Positions 37,788 through 48,312 are shown, counted from the first letter of the stretch. The stretch is DNA of 64,000 nt from Nocardia sp. BMG111209 (GCF_000381925.1 NZ_KB907307.1:3844001-3908000), one strand, 5' to 3'. Program-made: numbers and translations. The notes: a model not told the origin generated them from the letters alone.

Positions 37788-40058
37788 GTGCCGAACGTTG
37801 AGACAACCTTCACCGCGACGGTGCTCGGGGCGCCGCGCATCGGTCCGCGTCGCGAGCTCAAGCGGGCCGTCGAATCGTATTGGGCCGGACGCGTCGACGC
37901 GGCCGAGTTGCACCGGATCTCCGCCGAACTGCGGACGACCCAGCTGACGTCGATGCGGGACGCCGGCCTGGATTCGGTTCCGGTGGGGACCTTTTCGTAC
38001 TACGACCACGTCCTGGACACCGCGGTGCTGCTCGGGGCCCTGCCGCAGCGGGTGCAGGGCATCGATGACGAGCTGGACCGCTACTTCGCCGCGGCGCGTG
38101 GCACCGCCACCGTGGCGCCGCTGGAGATGACCAAGTGGTTCGACACCAACTACCACTACCTCGTGCCGGAGATCAGCGCCGGTACCCGCTTCGCGCTGCA
38201 TCCGGAGAAGCCGCTGGCCGAACTGCGGGAGGCGCTCGAACTCGGGGTGCCCGCCCGGCCGGTGGTCGTCGGCCCGATCACCTTCCTGAAGCTCGCCAAG
38301 ACCACCGACGGCAGCGTGGCGCTCGATCGGGCAGGCGATCTGATCCCGCTGTACGAACAGCTGCTGGCCCGGCTGGCCGAGGCCGGCGCGCAGTGGGTCC
38401 AGCTGGACGAGCCGTCGCTGGTCACCGATCTGACCCCGGCGGAACTGACCGCCGTGGAGACGGTGTACCGGGCGCTGGCGGCGGCGGCCGCGCGGCCGTC
38501 GATCCTCGTCGCCACCTATTTCGGCCGGCTCGGCGCGACGTTGCCGTTGCTGGCGGCGACCGGCGTCGAGGCCGTCGCGGTGGATTTCGTGGCCGGTGGC
38601 GACGCCGATGTGCCGGCCGCGCGGTCGCTGACCGGAACCCTGCTGGTCGCGGGCATCGTCGACGGTCACAACGTGTGGCGCATCGACCCCGATCCCGCGC
38701 TGGCCCGGCTCGCCGAACTGCGCGACGCGGGTGTGCCGGTGGCGGTGTCGAGTTCGTGCTCGCTGCTGCACGTGCCCTACGGTCTGGCCCCGGAAACGGG
38801 TCTGGAGGCCCGGCTGAAGTCCTGGCTGGCCTTCGGTGACGAGAAGATCGCCGAGGTCCGGATGCTGGCCACCGCCCTGCACGAGGGGCAGGACGGTGTC
38901 GCCGATCAGCTGGAGGTGGCGCGGACCGCGGTGCGCGACCGCCACGCCGACGCACGGTTGCACGTCGCGGACGTGCGCGACCGGCTCGCCGCGCTGAGCA
39001 CCGGCGACACGAGCCGCGCGCCGGCCGAGGAACGGCGTGCGCTGCAGCAGGAACGCCTGGGCCTGCCGCTGCTGCCGACCACGACCATCGGTTCCTATCC
39101 GCAGACCGGCCGGATCCGGCTGGCCCGCGCGGCGCTGGTGCGCGGTGAGATCGACCCGGCCGAATACGACGAGCGGATGCGCGCGGAGATCGCCGAAGTG
39201 GTTGCGCTGCAGGAAGATATCGGGCTGGACGTGCTGGTGCACGGCGAGCCCGAGCGCAACGACATGGTGCAGTATTTCGCCGAGCAGCTGGACGGTTTCG
39301 CCGCCACGGCCAACGGCTGGGTGCAGTCCTACGGCTCGCGGTGCGTGCGGCCGCCGATCCTGTTCGGCGATGTCGTACGGACCGCGCCGATGACGGTCGA
39401 CTGGATCTCGTACGCGCAGTCGCTGACACCGAAGCCGGTGAAGGGCATGCTGACCGGCCCGATCACGATCCTGGCCTGGTCCTTCGTGCGGGACGATCAG
39501 CCGCGGGCCGACACCGCGCGGCAGATCGCGCTGGCGATCCGGGACGAGACGGTCGATCTGGAGGCGGCCGGTACGGCGATCATCCAGGTGGACGAGCCCG
39601 CGCTGCGGGAGCTGCTGCCGCTGCGCCGGGCCGATCAGGCCGACTACCTGGCCTGGGCGGTCGCAGCGTTCCGGCTGGCGACCTCGGGTGTCGCGGACGC
39701 CACCCAGGTGCACACCCATCTGTGCTACTCGGAGTTCGGTGAGATCATCGGCGCGATCGCGGAACTCGATGCCGATGTCACCTCGATCGAGGCGGCCCGC
39801 TCGCATATGGAGGTGCTCGACGACCTCAACGCGATCGGCTTCGATCTCGGGGTCGGGCCGGGTGTCTACGATATCCACTCGCCGCGGGTGCCGAGCGTGG
39901 ACGAGATCACCACGTCGCTGCGGCTGGCGCTGAAAGCCGTTCCGGCGCAGCGCTTGTGGGTCAATCCGGACTGCGGTCTGAAGACCCGCGGCACCGCCGA
40001 GGTGACGGATTCGCTGCGTAACCTGGTCGCGGCCGCGGCGGCGGTGCGGCAGTCCTGA
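37788..40058 (+). CDS. metE: 5-methyltetrahydropteroyltriglutamate-homocysteine methyltransferase (B12-independent methionine synthase)
   Basis: 756 aa, two-domain MetE. It transfers methyl from methyl-tetrahydrofolate to homocysteine. Zinc and homocysteine binding is shown by [12 protein letters not shown] and by the Cys in [10 protein letters not shown] near the C-terminus; [14 protein letters not shown] and [20 protein letters not shown] are family hallmarks. GTG 37788 follows GAGGGAG. It stands under a cobalamin riboswitch, so it should be expressed only when B12 is scarce. A 36-bp palindrome follows the stop. Confidence 0.97.
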   Translation: MPNVETTFTATVLGAPRIGPRRELKRAVESYWAGRVDAAELHRISAELRTTQLTSMRDAGLDSVPVGTFSYYDHVLDTAVLLGALPQRVQGIDDELDRYFAAARGTATVAPLEMTKWFDTNYHYLVPEISAGTRFALHPEKPLAELREALELGVPARPVVVGPITFLKLAKTTDGSVALDRAGDLIPLYEQLLARLAEAGAQWVQLDEPSLVTDLTPAELTAVETVYRALAAAAARPSILVATYFGRLGATLPLLAATGVEAVAVDFVAGGDADVPAARSLTGTLLVAGIVDGHNVWRIDPDPALARLAELRDAGVPVAVSSSCSLLHVPYGLAPETGLEARLKSWLAFGDEKIAEVRMLATALHEGQDGVADQLEVARTAVRDRHADARLHVADVRDRLAALSTGDTSRAPAEERRALQQERLGLPLLPTTTIGSYPQTGRIRLARAALVRGEIDPAEYDERMRAEIAEVVALQEDIGLDVLVHGEPERNDMVQYFAEQLDGFAATANGWVQSYGSRCVRPPILFGDVVRTAPMTVDWISYAQSLTPKPVKGMLTGPITILAWSFVRDDQPRADTARQIALAIRDETVDLEAAGTAIIQVDEPALRELLPLRRADQADYLAWAVAAFRLATSGVADATQVHTHLCYSEFGEIIGAIAELDADVTSIEAARSHMEVLDDLNAIGFDLGVGPGVYDIHSPRVPSVDEITTSLRLALKAVPAQRLWVNPDCGLKTRGTAEVTDSLRNLVAAAAAVRQS

Positions 40059-40064
40059 CAGCCG

Positions 40065-40100
40065 CGCTCGTGGGTCCCGCAGCTGCGGGACCCACGAGCG
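40065..40100. terminator. 36-bp perfect palindrome between metE and pyc
   Basis: CGCTCGTGGGTCCCGCAG followed by its exact complement, 6 bases after the metE stop and 6 bases before the pyc stop on the other strand. A bidirectional terminator for the convergent pair. Confidence 0.85.
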
Positions 40101-40106
40101 TCCGGA

Positions 40107-43100
40107 TCAGTCGGCGATCACCAGTAGCAGGTCCCCGCCGTCGACCTCGTGTGTGGTGCCGATCGCGATGCGGTCGACCACGCCGGCGCGCGGGGCGGTG
40201 ATCGCGGCCTCCATCTTCATGGCCTCGATGGTGGCGACGGTGTCCCCGGCCTCGACGCGGTCACCGACGGCGACGGTCACGGTCACCACGCCGGAGAACG
40301 GGGCCGGCAGGTGCCCGGGGTCCTTCGGATCGGCCTTCTCGGCGGTCGGTAGTTGCTGCCCGATGGCGCGGTCACGGACCACCACCTGGCGCAGCTGTCC
40401 GTTGAGAATGCAGGTGACGGTGCGCATTCCGTGGTCGTCGGGTTCGGAGATGGCCTCGAGCCCGATCAGCAGGGTCACACCCTTCTCCAGCTGGACACGG
40501 TGTTCCTCACCGTGGCGCAGGCCGTAGAAGAACTGGTTCGCCGAGAGGTTGGACGTGTCGCCGTATTTCTCGCGGTGTGAGAGGAATTCGGTGGTCGGCG
40601 CCGGGAACAGCAAGCGGTTCAACGTCTCCTGACGCTGCTGTGACGAACCATCCAGCGCCGCTTCATCTTCCGGTGTGAGTTCGGTCTCCGGTCGCGCCGG
40701 TCCGCGACCGGCCAGTGCCCGCGTCCGGAACGGCTCCGGCCAACCACCCGCCGGAGTACCCAGCTCCCCACGCAGAAAACCGATCACCGAATCCGGAATA
40801 TCGAACCGCGCCGGATCACCCCCGAAATCCTCGATATCCACACCACTGCCGACCAGCGACAGTGCCAGATCACCGACCACCTTCGACGACGGGGTCACCT
40901 TCACCAACCGGCCCAGCAACCGATCCGCCGCAGCATATTTCGCTTCGACCTCCTCGAACCGATCACCCAGACCCAACGCGATCGCCTGCTGCCGCAGATT
41001 CGACAACTGACCACCAGGAATCTCATGGTGATACACACGCCCGGTCGGGCCCGGCAGGCCGGACTCGAACGGCCCGTACACCTTCCGCAACGCCTCCCAA
41101 TACGGCTCCAGATCACACACGTTCTGGAGGTTCAAGCCCGTGTCGAACGGGGAATGCGCGGCAGCGGCCACGATCGCCGACAACGCCGGCTGGCTCGTGG
41201 TCCCCGCCATCGGGGCACTGGCACCATCGACCGCATCCGCACCCGCCTGCCACGCCGCCAGATACGTCGCCAACTGACCACCCGGAGTGTCGTGGGTGTG
41301 CACATGCACCGGCAGATCGAAATTCCGGCGCAACGCCGTCACCAGCGTGTGCGCAGCAGGAGCGCGCAGCAGACCCGCCATGTCCTTGATCGCCAAAATG
41401 TGGGCCCCGGCGTCCACCACCTGCTCGGCGAGCTTCAGGTAATAGTCCAGCGTGTACAGGTTCTCATCCGGATTCGACAGATCACCGGTATACGACAGCG
41501 CGACTTCCGCTACCGCAGTACCGGTTTCGAGGACCGCATCGATCGCCGGCCGCATCTGATCCACATTGTTGAGCGCATCGAAGATCCGGAAAATATCGAT
41601 CCCCGTATCCGTGGCCTCCCGCACAAAAGCACGAGTCACCTTCTCCGGATACGGCGTGTACCCCACAGTGTTCCGGCCCCGCAACAACATCTGCAGACAG
41701 ATATTGGGCACCGCTTCCCGCAACGCCGCCAACCGCTCCCACGGATCCTCATACAAGAACCGCAGCGCCACATCATAAGTCGCACCACCCCAGCACTCGA
41801 TCGACAGCAGTTCGGGGGTCGATCGCGCGACATGTCCGGCGACGGCCAGCAATCCGCTGGTCCGTACCCGAGTGGCGAGCAGGGATTGGTGCGCGTCACG
41901 GAACGTGGTGTCGGTCACCGCAACTGCCGTCTGTTCGCGCAGTGCCCGCGCGAAACCCTCGGGCCCGAGTTGCCGTAGCCGCTGCCGCGAGCCCGCCGGC
42001 GGGGGCACGGTGAGGTCGATCGCCGGCAACTTGTCGTGCGGGTACACGGTGGTCGGCCGTTCGCCGTGCGGCTTGTTCACCGTCACCTCGGCGAGGTATT
42101 CCAGGATCTTCGATGCCCGGTCGGCCGAGGCGTGGCGGGTGAGCAGTTCGGGGCGATCGTCGATGAACGAGGTGGTGACCCGGCCCGCCCGGAAATCGGG
42201 GTCGTCGAGCACGGCTTGCAGGAACGGGATGTTCGTGGACAGCCCGCGGATGCGGAACTCGGTGACCGCGCGGCGGGCCCGCGCGATCGCGGCGGCGAAG
42301 TCGCGGCCCCGGCAGGTGAGCTTCACCAGCATCGAATCGAAGTGCGGGCCGACCTCCGCGCCGACGTTGGCGCCGCCGTCGAGCCGGACGCCCGCGCCAC
42401 CGGGACTCCGGTATCCGGTGATCCGGCCGATGTCCGGCCGGAAGCCGTTGGCCGGATCCTCCGTCGTGATCCGGCACTGCAACGCCGCACCCCGAATCCG
42501 CACCGACTCCTGACTCAACCCCAGATCCACCAACGACTCCCCCGACGCAATCCGCATCTGCGCCTGCACCAGATCCACATCGGTGATCTCCTCCGTCACC
42601 GTATGCTCCACCTGAATCCGCGGATTCATCTCGATGAACACATGATTCCCACGCTCATCCAGCAAAAACTCCACCGTACCCGCACACGAGTACCCGATCT
42701 CCCGCGCGAACGCCACCGCATCCGCACAGATCCGCTCCCGCAACACCGGATCCAGATTCGGCGCCGGCGCCAACTCGATCACCTTCTGATGCCGCCGCTG
42801 CAACGAACAATCCCGCTCGAACAAATGCATCACATTGCCCGCACCGTCGGCCAGAATCTGCACCTCGATATGCCGCGGATTCACCACCGCCTGCTCCAGG
42901 AACACCGTCGGATCACCGAACGCGGATTCCGCCTCCCGCATCGCCGCTTCGATCGACTCCCGCAAATATTCGGGCTCGGCGACGCGGCGCATACCGCGAC
43001 CGCCACCACCTGCGACGGCTTTCACGAATACCGGGAATTCGAGCGAGGCCGATGCCGCCAGCAACTCGTCCACATTCGCCGACGGCGCACTGGAATTCAG

Positions 43101-43493
43101 CACCGGCAACCCCGCGGCCCGCGCCGCCGCGATCGCCCGCGCCTTGTTCCCGGTCAACTCCAGCACCGACGCCGACGGACCCACGAACGTGATCCCCGCC
43201 TCCGCACACGCCGCCGCCAGATCCGGATTCTCCGACAGGAACCCGTACCCCGGATAGATCGCGTCCGCACCGGAATACCGTGCCGCCGAGATGATTTCGG
43301 AGACGGTGAGGTAGGCCCGGACGGGATGACCCACCTTCCCGATCTGGTACGACTCGTCGGCCTTCAGCCGATGTGAGGAGTTGCGATCCTCGTAGGGAAA
43401 GACCGCGACGGTGTTGGCGCCGAGTTCGTATGCGGCCCGGAAGGCACGTATGGCGATCTCGCCGCGGTTGGCCACCAGCACTTTGCCGAACAT
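40107..43493 (-). CDS. pyc: Pyruvate carboxylase
   Basis: 1128 aa, ATP-dependent carboxylation of pyruvate to oxaloacetate. Biotin carboxylase domain: KVLVANRGEIAIRAFRAA, the Gly-rich KAVAGGGGRGMR, EMNPRIQVEHTVTEE. Carboxyltransferase domain: TDTTFRDAHQSLLATR, IKDMAGLL, VHVHTHDTPGG. The biotin site EAMKMEA has Lys at about residue 1093. ATG 43493 starts the conserved MFGKVLVANRGE; upstream in-frame starts add only 7-8 residues. Codon style is a mosaic: three patches (about 40740-41805, 42470-42965, 43055-43270) use G/T-ending codons while the rest prefers C. A hairpin separates it from prpC. Confidence 0.97.
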   Translation of the reverse strand: MFGKVLVANRGEIAIRAFRAAYELGANTVAVFPYEDRNSSHRLKADESYQIGKVGHPVRAYLTVSEIISAARYSGADAIYPGYGFLSENPDLAAACAEAGITFVGPSASVLELTGNKARAIAAARAAGLPVLNSSAPSANVDELLAASASLEFPVFVKAVAGGGGRGMRRVAEPEYLRESIEAAMREAESAFGDPTVFLEQAVVNPRHIEVQILADGAGNVMHLFERDCSLQRRHQKVIELAPAPNLDPVLRERICADAVAFAREIGYSCAGTVEFLLDERGNHVFIEMNPRIQVEHTVTEEITDVDLVQAQMRIASGESLVDLGLSQESVRIRGAALQCRITTEDPANGFRPDIGRITGYRSPGGAGVRLDGGANVGAEVGPHFDSMLVKLTCRGRDFAAAIARARRAVTEFRIRGLSTNIPFLQAVLDDPDFRAGRVTTSFIDDRPELLTRHASADRASKILEYLAEVTVNKPHGERPTTVYPHDKLPAIDLTVPPPAGSRQRLRQLGPEGFARALREQTAVAVTDTTFRDAHQSLLATRVRTSGLLAVAGHVARSTPELLSIECWGGATYDVALRFLYEDPWERLAALREAVPNICLQMLLRGRNTVGYTPYPEKVTRAFVREATDTGIDIFRIFDALNNVDQMRPAIDAVLETGTAVAEVALSYTGDLSNPDENLYTLDYYLKLAEQVVDAGAHILAIKDMAGLLRAPAAHTLVTALRRNFDLPVHVHTHDTPGGQLATYLAAWQAGADAVDGASAPMAGTTSQPALSAIVAAAAHSPFDTGLNLQNVCDLEPYWEALRKVYGPFESGLPGPTGRVYHHEIPGGQLSNLRQQAIALGLGDRFEEVEAKYAAADRLLGRLVKVTPSSKVVGDLALSLVGSGVDIEDFGGDPARFDIPDSVIGFLRGELGTPAGGWPEPFRTRALAGRGPARPETELTPEDEAALDGSSQQRQETLNRLLFPAPTTEFLSHREKYGDTSNLSANQFFYGLRHGEEHRVQLEKGVTLLIGLEAISEPDDHGMRTVTCILNGQLRQVVVRDRAIGQQLPTAEKADPKDPGHLPAPFSGVVTVTVAVGDRVEAGDTVATIEAMKMEAAITAPRAGVVDRIAIGTTHEVDGGDLLLVIAD

Positions 43494-43553
43494 ATCCGGT
43501 CTACCTCGTCTCATCACTCTGGGGCGGGGTCATCCCACACCGGGAAAACGGGA

Positions 43554-43583
43554 GACGGCCCGCACAGGTGTGTGCGGGCCGTC
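43554..43583 (-). terminator. Hairpin between prpC and pyc
   Basis: Perfect 13-base arms GACGGCCCGCACA/TGTGCGGGCCGTC with a 4-base loop, followed on the minus strand by a short pyrimidine run (TCCCGTTTTCCC). Probably ends the prp transcript before pyc. Confidence 0.75.
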
Positions 43584-43612
43584 CGGGAAAAACTATCGAC
43601 AGCCGGAAGCGA

Positions 43613-44746
43613 TCAAGCGACGACAGAACGCTGTGGCACGCCCACATATTCGCTCAGGGGACGGATCAGCGCATTGGATTCGCCCTGTTCGATGATGTGA
43701 GCGGTCCAGCCGGTGATCCGGCTCATCACGAAAATCGGGGTGAAGACCTCGATGTCGAACCCGAGCAAATAATAAGCCGGACCGGTCGGGAAGTCGAGGT
43801 TCGGCCTGATACCGGTGGCCTCGTTCATGGTGCGCTCGAGTATGTCGTACATGCGCACCCACTTCTGCCCGCCGGTGGCGACGGCGATGTCCTGGAACGC
43901 CTTTCGCATGGTCGGCACCCGGGAGTCGCCGTTCTTGTAGACCCGGTGGCCGAAGCCCATCACCTTCTGCCGCCCGGCCAGCTTGTCGCGCATCCACGCC
44001 CCGGCCAGCTCGGGATCGCCGATCTCGAGCATGTCGTGCATGACCGCCTCGTTGGCGCCGCCGTGCAGCGGGCCCTTGAGCGCGCCGATGGCCGCGGTGA
44101 CCGCGCTGTAGATGTCCGACAGCGTCGAGGTGACCACGCGGGCGGCGAAGGTGGAGGCGTTGAAACTGTGCTCCGCGTACAGGATCAGCGAGACCTCGAA
44201 GGCCTTCACCAGTTCCGGCGCCGGCACCGTGCCGAAGCACATGTTGAGGAAGTTCTCCGCGAATCCCATGTGCGAGTGCGGCGCAATGGGTTCCAGGCCG
44301 TGCCGGCGGCGGTGGTCGGCGGCGACGATGGTCGGCAGCACCGCCATCATCCGAAGGGCCTTGGCGCGGTTGGCCTTCGCGGAGTTGTCGTCCTCGAGCG
44401 GATCCTCGGCGCCGAGGAAGCTCACGGCCGTGCGCACGACGTCCATCGGATGGCAGGTGTCGGGCAGCTTCGCGATCAGCGACAGCAGCGACCGGTCGGC
44501 GCGCCGCGAGGCCCGCTCCTGCTGGGCGAAGCGCTCCAGCTGGATGCCGGTGGGCAGTTCGCCGTACCAGAGCAGATAGGCGACCTGTTCGAAGCCGCAG
44601 TGCGCGGCCAGATCCTGCACCGCGTAGCCCCGATAGGTCAGGGAGTTGGTCTCCGGCACCACCTTCGAGACGGCGGTGGTGTCGACGACCACACCGGCGA
44701 GACCCTTGTAGATCGTGGGCACCGCGGTACCCGCTGTCTCGGCCAT
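43613..44746 (-). CDS. prpC: 2-methylcitrate synthase / citrate synthase family
   Basis: 377 aa. Condenses propionyl-CoA with oxaloacetate to 2-methylcitrate. Citrate-synthase catalytic segments are present: GPLHGGANEAV (His), GFGHRVYKNGDSR (His) and FPTGPAYYLLGFD (Asp region). The short length and the N-terminal IYKGLAGVVVDTTAVSKVVPETNSLTYRGY fit the PrpC group rather than the long GltA. ATG 44746 shares one base with the prpB1 stop (TGATG). Last gene of prpD-prpB1-prpC. Confidence 0.93.
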   Translation of the reverse strand: MAETAGTAVPTIYKGLAGVVVDTTAVSKVVPETNSLTYRGYAVQDLAAHCGFEQVAYLLWYGELPTGIQLERFAQQERASRRADRSLLSLIAKLPDTCHPMDVVRTAVSFLGAEDPLEDDNSAKANRAKALRMMAVLPTIVAADHRRRHGLEPIAPHSHMGFAENFLNMCFGTVPAPELVKAFEVSLILYAEHSFNASTFAARVVTSTLSDIYSAVTAAIGALKGPLHGGANEAVMHDMLEIGDPELAGAWMRDKLAGRQKVMGFGHRVYKNGDSRVPTMRKAFQDIAVATGGQKWVRMYDILERTMNEATGIRPNLDFPTGPAYYLLGFDIEVFTPIFVMSRITGWTAHIIEQGESNALIRPLSEYVGVPQRSVVA

Positions 44747-45660
44747 CACTGATTCCTTCCGAGGCTGAAATCGAATATGCCGGAATCGAACTCGTTGTAC
44801 CGCTCGTACTGCAGCAGCTCGTACAGGCGGCTGCGGGTCTGCATCCGGTCGAGCAGACCGGATTGCGTTCCCCGCTCGTGGATCTCGCGCAGCCCGGTCT
44901 CCGCCGCCCACATCGCCAGGCGCAGCGTCGTCACCGGGTAGATGACCGCGTTGTAGCCGATCGACTCGAGTGTGCCGGCCGGGATCAGCTCGGACTTGCC
45001 GAACTCGGTCATGTTGGCCAGCAACGGAATCGGCACCGCCGCACGGAACTTCTCGAAGTCGGGCACGGTGTGCAGCGCCTCGGTGAAGATGAGGTCCGCA
45101 CCGGCCTCGGCGTACGCCAGGGCCCGTGCGACGGCGGCGTCGATCCCCTCGATACCGGCCGCGTCGGTGCGCGCGCAGATCACGAAATTCGGGTCCCGCC
45201 GCGCGGATACGGCCGCACGCACGCGGCGCACCATCTCCTCGGTCGGCACCACGGCCTTCCCGTCCAGGTGACCGCACCGCTTCGGATTCACCTGATCCTC
45301 CAGGTGCAGACCGGCGAGCCCCGCATCCTCGAGCAGCGTCACCGTGCGCGCCGCGCTCATCGGCTCACCGAAGCCGGTATCGGCGTCTATCAGTACCGGC
45401 AGATCGGTGACCCGCGCGATCTGACCACCGCGCTGGGTGACCTCGGTGAGCGTGGTCAGGCCGATATCGGGCAGCGCCAGATCGGCGGACAACACAGCCC
45501 CGGAGACGTACACACCCTCGAAGCCGATCTCCTGGATCAGCCTGGCCACCAACGGATCGAACGCGCCGGGGAACCGCTGGATCGTGCCCGACGCCAGCCC
45601 CGCCCGGAAGGCGGCGCGCTTGTCGGCGGCGGGGGTGGCGGCGGCGAGCAGACCGGTCAT
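44746..45660 (-). CDS. prpB: 2-methylisocitrate lyase (copy 1)
   Basis: 304 aa, cleaves 2-methylisocitrate to pyruvate and succinate. The isocitrate-lyase-family active-site loop is [11 protein letters not shown]; the metal-binding segment is [11 protein letters not shown] and [13 protein letters not shown] is typical of PrpB. ATG 45660 overlaps the prpD stop by 4 bases. A second PrpB of identical length lies upstream of prpD (47309-48223); by eye the two differ at about 45 residues (roughly 85% identity), with changes concentrated near the C-terminus. Confidence 0.94.
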   Translation of the reverse strand: MTGLLAAATPAADKRAAFRAGLASGTIQRFPGAFDPLVARLIQEIGFEGVYVSGAVLSADLALPDIGLTTLTEVTQRGGQIARVTDLPVLIDADTGFGEPMSAARTVTLLEDAGLAGLHLEDQVNPKRCGHLDGKAVVPTEEMVRRVRAAVSARRDPNFVICARTDAAGIEGIDAAVARALAYAEAGADLIFTEALHTVPDFEKFRAAVPIPLLANMTEFGKSELIPAGTLESIGYNAVIYPVTTLRLAMWAAETGLREIHERGTQSGLLDRMQTRSRLYELLQYERYNEFDSGIFDFSLGRNQ

Positions 45661-47162
45661 CGGAACAGTCCCTTCGGCAGTTGCGGTGCGCGAGCGAGCA
45701 CCTCGTCGGACACGGTGAAGGTGAGCTGTCGCAGCTCGTCGGCCGACAGTTCCGCGGTGCGCTGGGCCACATCCAGGAAGCGGTCCTGTTCGGCGGGCTC
45801 GACGACACCCTCGGCGAGGGTGCGGAACTTCGCGAGATACCGGTCCCGGGCGAACGGCCGGGCGCCGAGCGGATGCGCGTCGGCGACCGCGAGTTCGTCC
45901 ACGATCACCTCGCCGCTGCGCAGCGTGACCTCGGCGCGCGCGCCGAAGGCCTTCTCGTTCGGATCGGTCGAGTGGTACCGGCGGGTCCACTCCGGATCCT
46001 CCGCGGTGCGGATCTTGCGCCACAGCTCGACGGTGTCGGGCCGCTGCGCGCGCTCCGGCGCGTAGGACCGCTCGTGATGCCAGGCGCCGTCCTGCAACGC
46101 GACCGCGAAGATGTACATGACCGAGTGGTCCAGGGTTTCGCGGGAGGCGTGCGGATCGACCTTCTGCGGATCGCCCGAGCCGGTGCCGATCACCACGTGG
46201 GTGTGGTGGCTGGTGTGCAGCACGATCGACGCGATCTCGTCGAGGTTGCCGATCCGTTCGCGCATCCGGCGGGCCAGGTCGATCGGGGCCTGGCTCTGGT
46301 ATTCGGCCGAATGCTCCTTGGTGTACGAATCGAGGATCGCGCGCTTGGGCTCGCCGGGTCCGGGCAGCGGCACCGAGTACTCCGCCTCCGGGCCGCCGAG
46401 CAGCCATGCGATCACGCCGTCCTCGCCCTCCCAGATGGGAGCCGGCGCACCCTCGCCCCGCAGCGCGCGGTCCACGGCCTCGACGGCCATCTTCCCCGCG
46501 AAGGCGGGGGCGTACGCCTTCCAGCTGGAGATCTGCCCCTTGCGGGACTGCCGGGTGGCGGTGGTGGTGTGCAGCGCCTGGCCGACGGCCTGATAGATCG
46601 TCTCGGTGGGCAGCCCGAGCAGGGTGCCGATACCGGCGGCCGCGGACGGCCCCAAGTGGGCGACATGGTCGATCTTGTGCTCGTGCAGGCAGATCGCACG
46701 CACCAGATCGATCTGGATCTCGTAACCCGTTGCGAGACCGCGGATCAGGTCGCGGCCGGAGCGTCCGGCATGCTGCGCGACGGCCAGGATCGGCGGGATG
46801 TTGTCACCAGGATGGGAGTACTCGGCGGCGAGGAAGGTGTCGTGGAAGTCCAACTCGCGCACCGCGACTCCGTTGGCCCATGCCGCCCACTCCGGCGAGT
46901 ACGCGCCGCCGGCCCCGAAGACCGTCGAGCCCGGCTCGTACGGATGCCCCAGCGCCTGCGCGCGGGCATTGGCCACCGGCCGCCGCGCGATCGAGGCCGC
47001 CGCGACCGCCGCGTTGTCGATGATCCGGTTGACGATCATCTCCGCCGTTTCCGGGGCCACCGCCACGGGGTCCGCGGCGACCTCGGCGATCTGCCAGGCG
47101 AGGTGCTCCTCGCGCGGAAAGTCCGCCGCGGAACGATGGGTACGGACGAGATGATTCTTCAC
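45657..47162 (-). CDS. prpD: 2-methylcitrate dehydratase (MmgE/PrpD family)
   Basis: 501 aa, dehydrates 2-methylcitrate to 2-methyl-cis-aconitate. Family segments: [27 protein letters not shown] at the start, [25 protein letters not shown], and [40 protein letters not shown] 47162 has GGAGG 10 bases upstream; an ATG 24 bases earlier precedes that site and is unlikely. First gene of the overlapping prpD-prpB1-prpC set. The 146-bp region before it is AT-rich for this genome and holds an inverted repeat. Confidence 0.93.
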   Translation of the reverse strand: MKNHLVRTHRSAADFPREEHLAWQIAEVAADPVAVAPETAEMIVNRIIDNAAVAAASIARRPVANARAQALGHPYEPGSTVFGAGGAYSPEWAAWANGVAVRELDFHDTFLAAEYSHPGDNIPPILAVAQHAGRSGRDLIRGLATGYEIQIDLVRAICLHEHKIDHVAHLGPSAAAGIGTLLGLPTETIYQAVGQALHTTTATRQSRKGQISSWKAYAPAFAGKMAVEAVDRALRGEGAPAPIWEGEDGVIAWLLGGPEAEYSVPLPGPGEPKRAILDSYTKEHSAEYQSQAPIDLARRMRERIGNLDEIASIVLHTSHHTHVVIGTGSGDPQKVDPHASRETLDHSVMYIFAVALQDGAWHHERSYAPERAQRPDTVELWRKIRTAEDPEWTRRYHSTDPNEKAFGARAEVTLRSGEVIVDELAVADAHPLGARPFARDRYLAKFRTLAEGVVEPAEQDRFLDVAQRTAELSADELRQLTFTVSDEVLARAPQLPKGLFR

Positions 47163-47255
47163 GGTCGCACAACCTCCAGGCCTCATTTGTCACCGGTATA
47201 TTTCGCACGCTACACAGCGCTCGATACCGGGAAAACCCGACGCAGATGCCTAATT

Positions 47256-47268
47256 TTGCGGAACGCAA
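47256..47268. promoter_or_regulatory. Inverted repeat upstream of prpD
   Basis: TTGCG-gaa-CGCAA, perfect 5-base arms about 95 bases before the prpD start, inside the most AT-rich stretch of the area. Mycobacterial PrpR/RamB-type regulators bind TTTGCAAA-like palindromes, so this could be a related site; that is an inference. Confidence 0.4.
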
Positions 47269-47308
47269 CCAGGGATATTGTAAAAGTTGTGAAATCGGCC
47301 GGTGGTCG

Positions 47309-48223
47309 TCACCGATTCCGGTCGATACCGGAATCGAAGATGTCCGAGTCGAATCGGGTGTACCGGTCGTACTGCAACAGCTCGGACAGGCGGTCGGCAG
47401 GCTGGATCCGGTCGAGCAGACCGGATTGCGTTCCCCGCTCGTGGATCTCGCGCAGTCCGGCCTCGGCGGCCCACAGCGCCAGCCGCAGCGTGGTCAGCGG
47501 CCAGATCACCGCGTTGTAGCCGATGGATTCGAGTGTGGCGGCCGGGATCAGTTCCGACTTGCCGAACTCGGTCATGTTGGCCAGCAACGGAATCGGCACC
47601 GCCGCGCGGAACCGCTCGAACTCCGCCACGGTACGCAGCGCCTCGACGAAGATGACGTCCGCACCGGCGTCGACGTAGGCCAGGGCCCGTTCGACGGCGG
47701 CGTCGAACCCTTCGACATCGGCGGCGTCGGTGCGCGCGCAGATCACGAAATTCGGGTCGCGGCGCGCGGATACGGCCGCACGCACCCGCCGCACCATCTC
47801 GGCGGTGGGCACCACGGACTTCCCGTCGAGGTGTCCGCACCGCTTCGGATTGACCTGATCCTCGAGATGACAACCGGCGATCCCCGCATCCTCAAGCAGG
47901 GTCACCGTACGAGCGGCGCTCATCGGCTCACCGAAGCCGGTATCGGCGTCGATCAGCACCGGCAGATCGGTGACCCGCGCGATCTGACCACCACGCTGCG
48001 CGACCTCGGTGAGTGTCGTGAGCCCGATGTCGGGCAGTCCCAGATCCGCGGACAGCATCGCCCCGGAGACGTACACGCCCTCGAAGCCGATCTCCTGGAT
48101 CACCGTGGCCACCAACGGATTGAACGCGCCGGGCAATCGCTGGATCCGGCCCGAGGTGAGTCCCGCCCGGAAGGCGGCGCGTTTGTCGGCGGCGGAGGTG
48201 GCGGCGGCGAGCAGACCGGTCAT
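47309..48223 (-). CDS. 2-methylisocitrate lyase (copy 2)
   Basis: 304 aa, a second PrpB with the same length and the same active-site loop [11 protein letters not shown] and [11 protein letters not shown] segment as the copy downstream of prpD. All key residues I can recognise are conserved, so it should be active. ATG 48223 is preceded by AAGGG. It lies on the same strand 146 bases upstream of prpD and has its own upstream region. It arose by local duplication; whether it has a distinct substrate or just adds dosage is unknown. Confidence 0.9.
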   Translation of the reverse strand: MTGLLAAATSAADKRAAFRAGLTSGRIQRLPGAFNPLVATVIQEIGFEGVYVSGAMLSADLGLPDIGLTTLTEVAQRGGQIARVTDLPVLIDADTGFGEPMSAARTVTLLEDAGIAGCHLEDQVNPKRCGHLDGKSVVPTAEMVRRVRAAVSARRDPNFVICARTDAADVEGFDAAVERALAYVDAGADVIFVEALRTVAEFERFRAAVPIPLLANMTEFGKSELIPAATLESIGYNAVIWPLTTLRLALWAAEAGLREIHERGTQSGLLDRIQPADRLSELLQYDRYTRFDSDIFDSGIDRNR

Positions 48224-48249
48224 CGGAACGAAACCCTTCGGCGTATGTG

Positions 48250-48263
48250 GGCTCGGGCGAGCC
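48250..48263. promoter_or_regulatory. Short palindrome upstream of the second prpB copy
   Basis: GGCTCG-gg-CGAGCC, 27-40 bases before the start codon of the second prpB copy. Possible operator or 5'-UTR hairpin. Confidence 0.3.
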
Positions 48264-48312
48264 TCCCGTCGGATTCGATCACGCTTCGAGCGGACCTGTG
48301 GCACTTCACGAC

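Noticed and set aside
37260..39878. 872-codon open frame on the minus strand over metE
   Set aside because: Shadow of metE; only its last 20 codons matter, as part of the arsR remnant.
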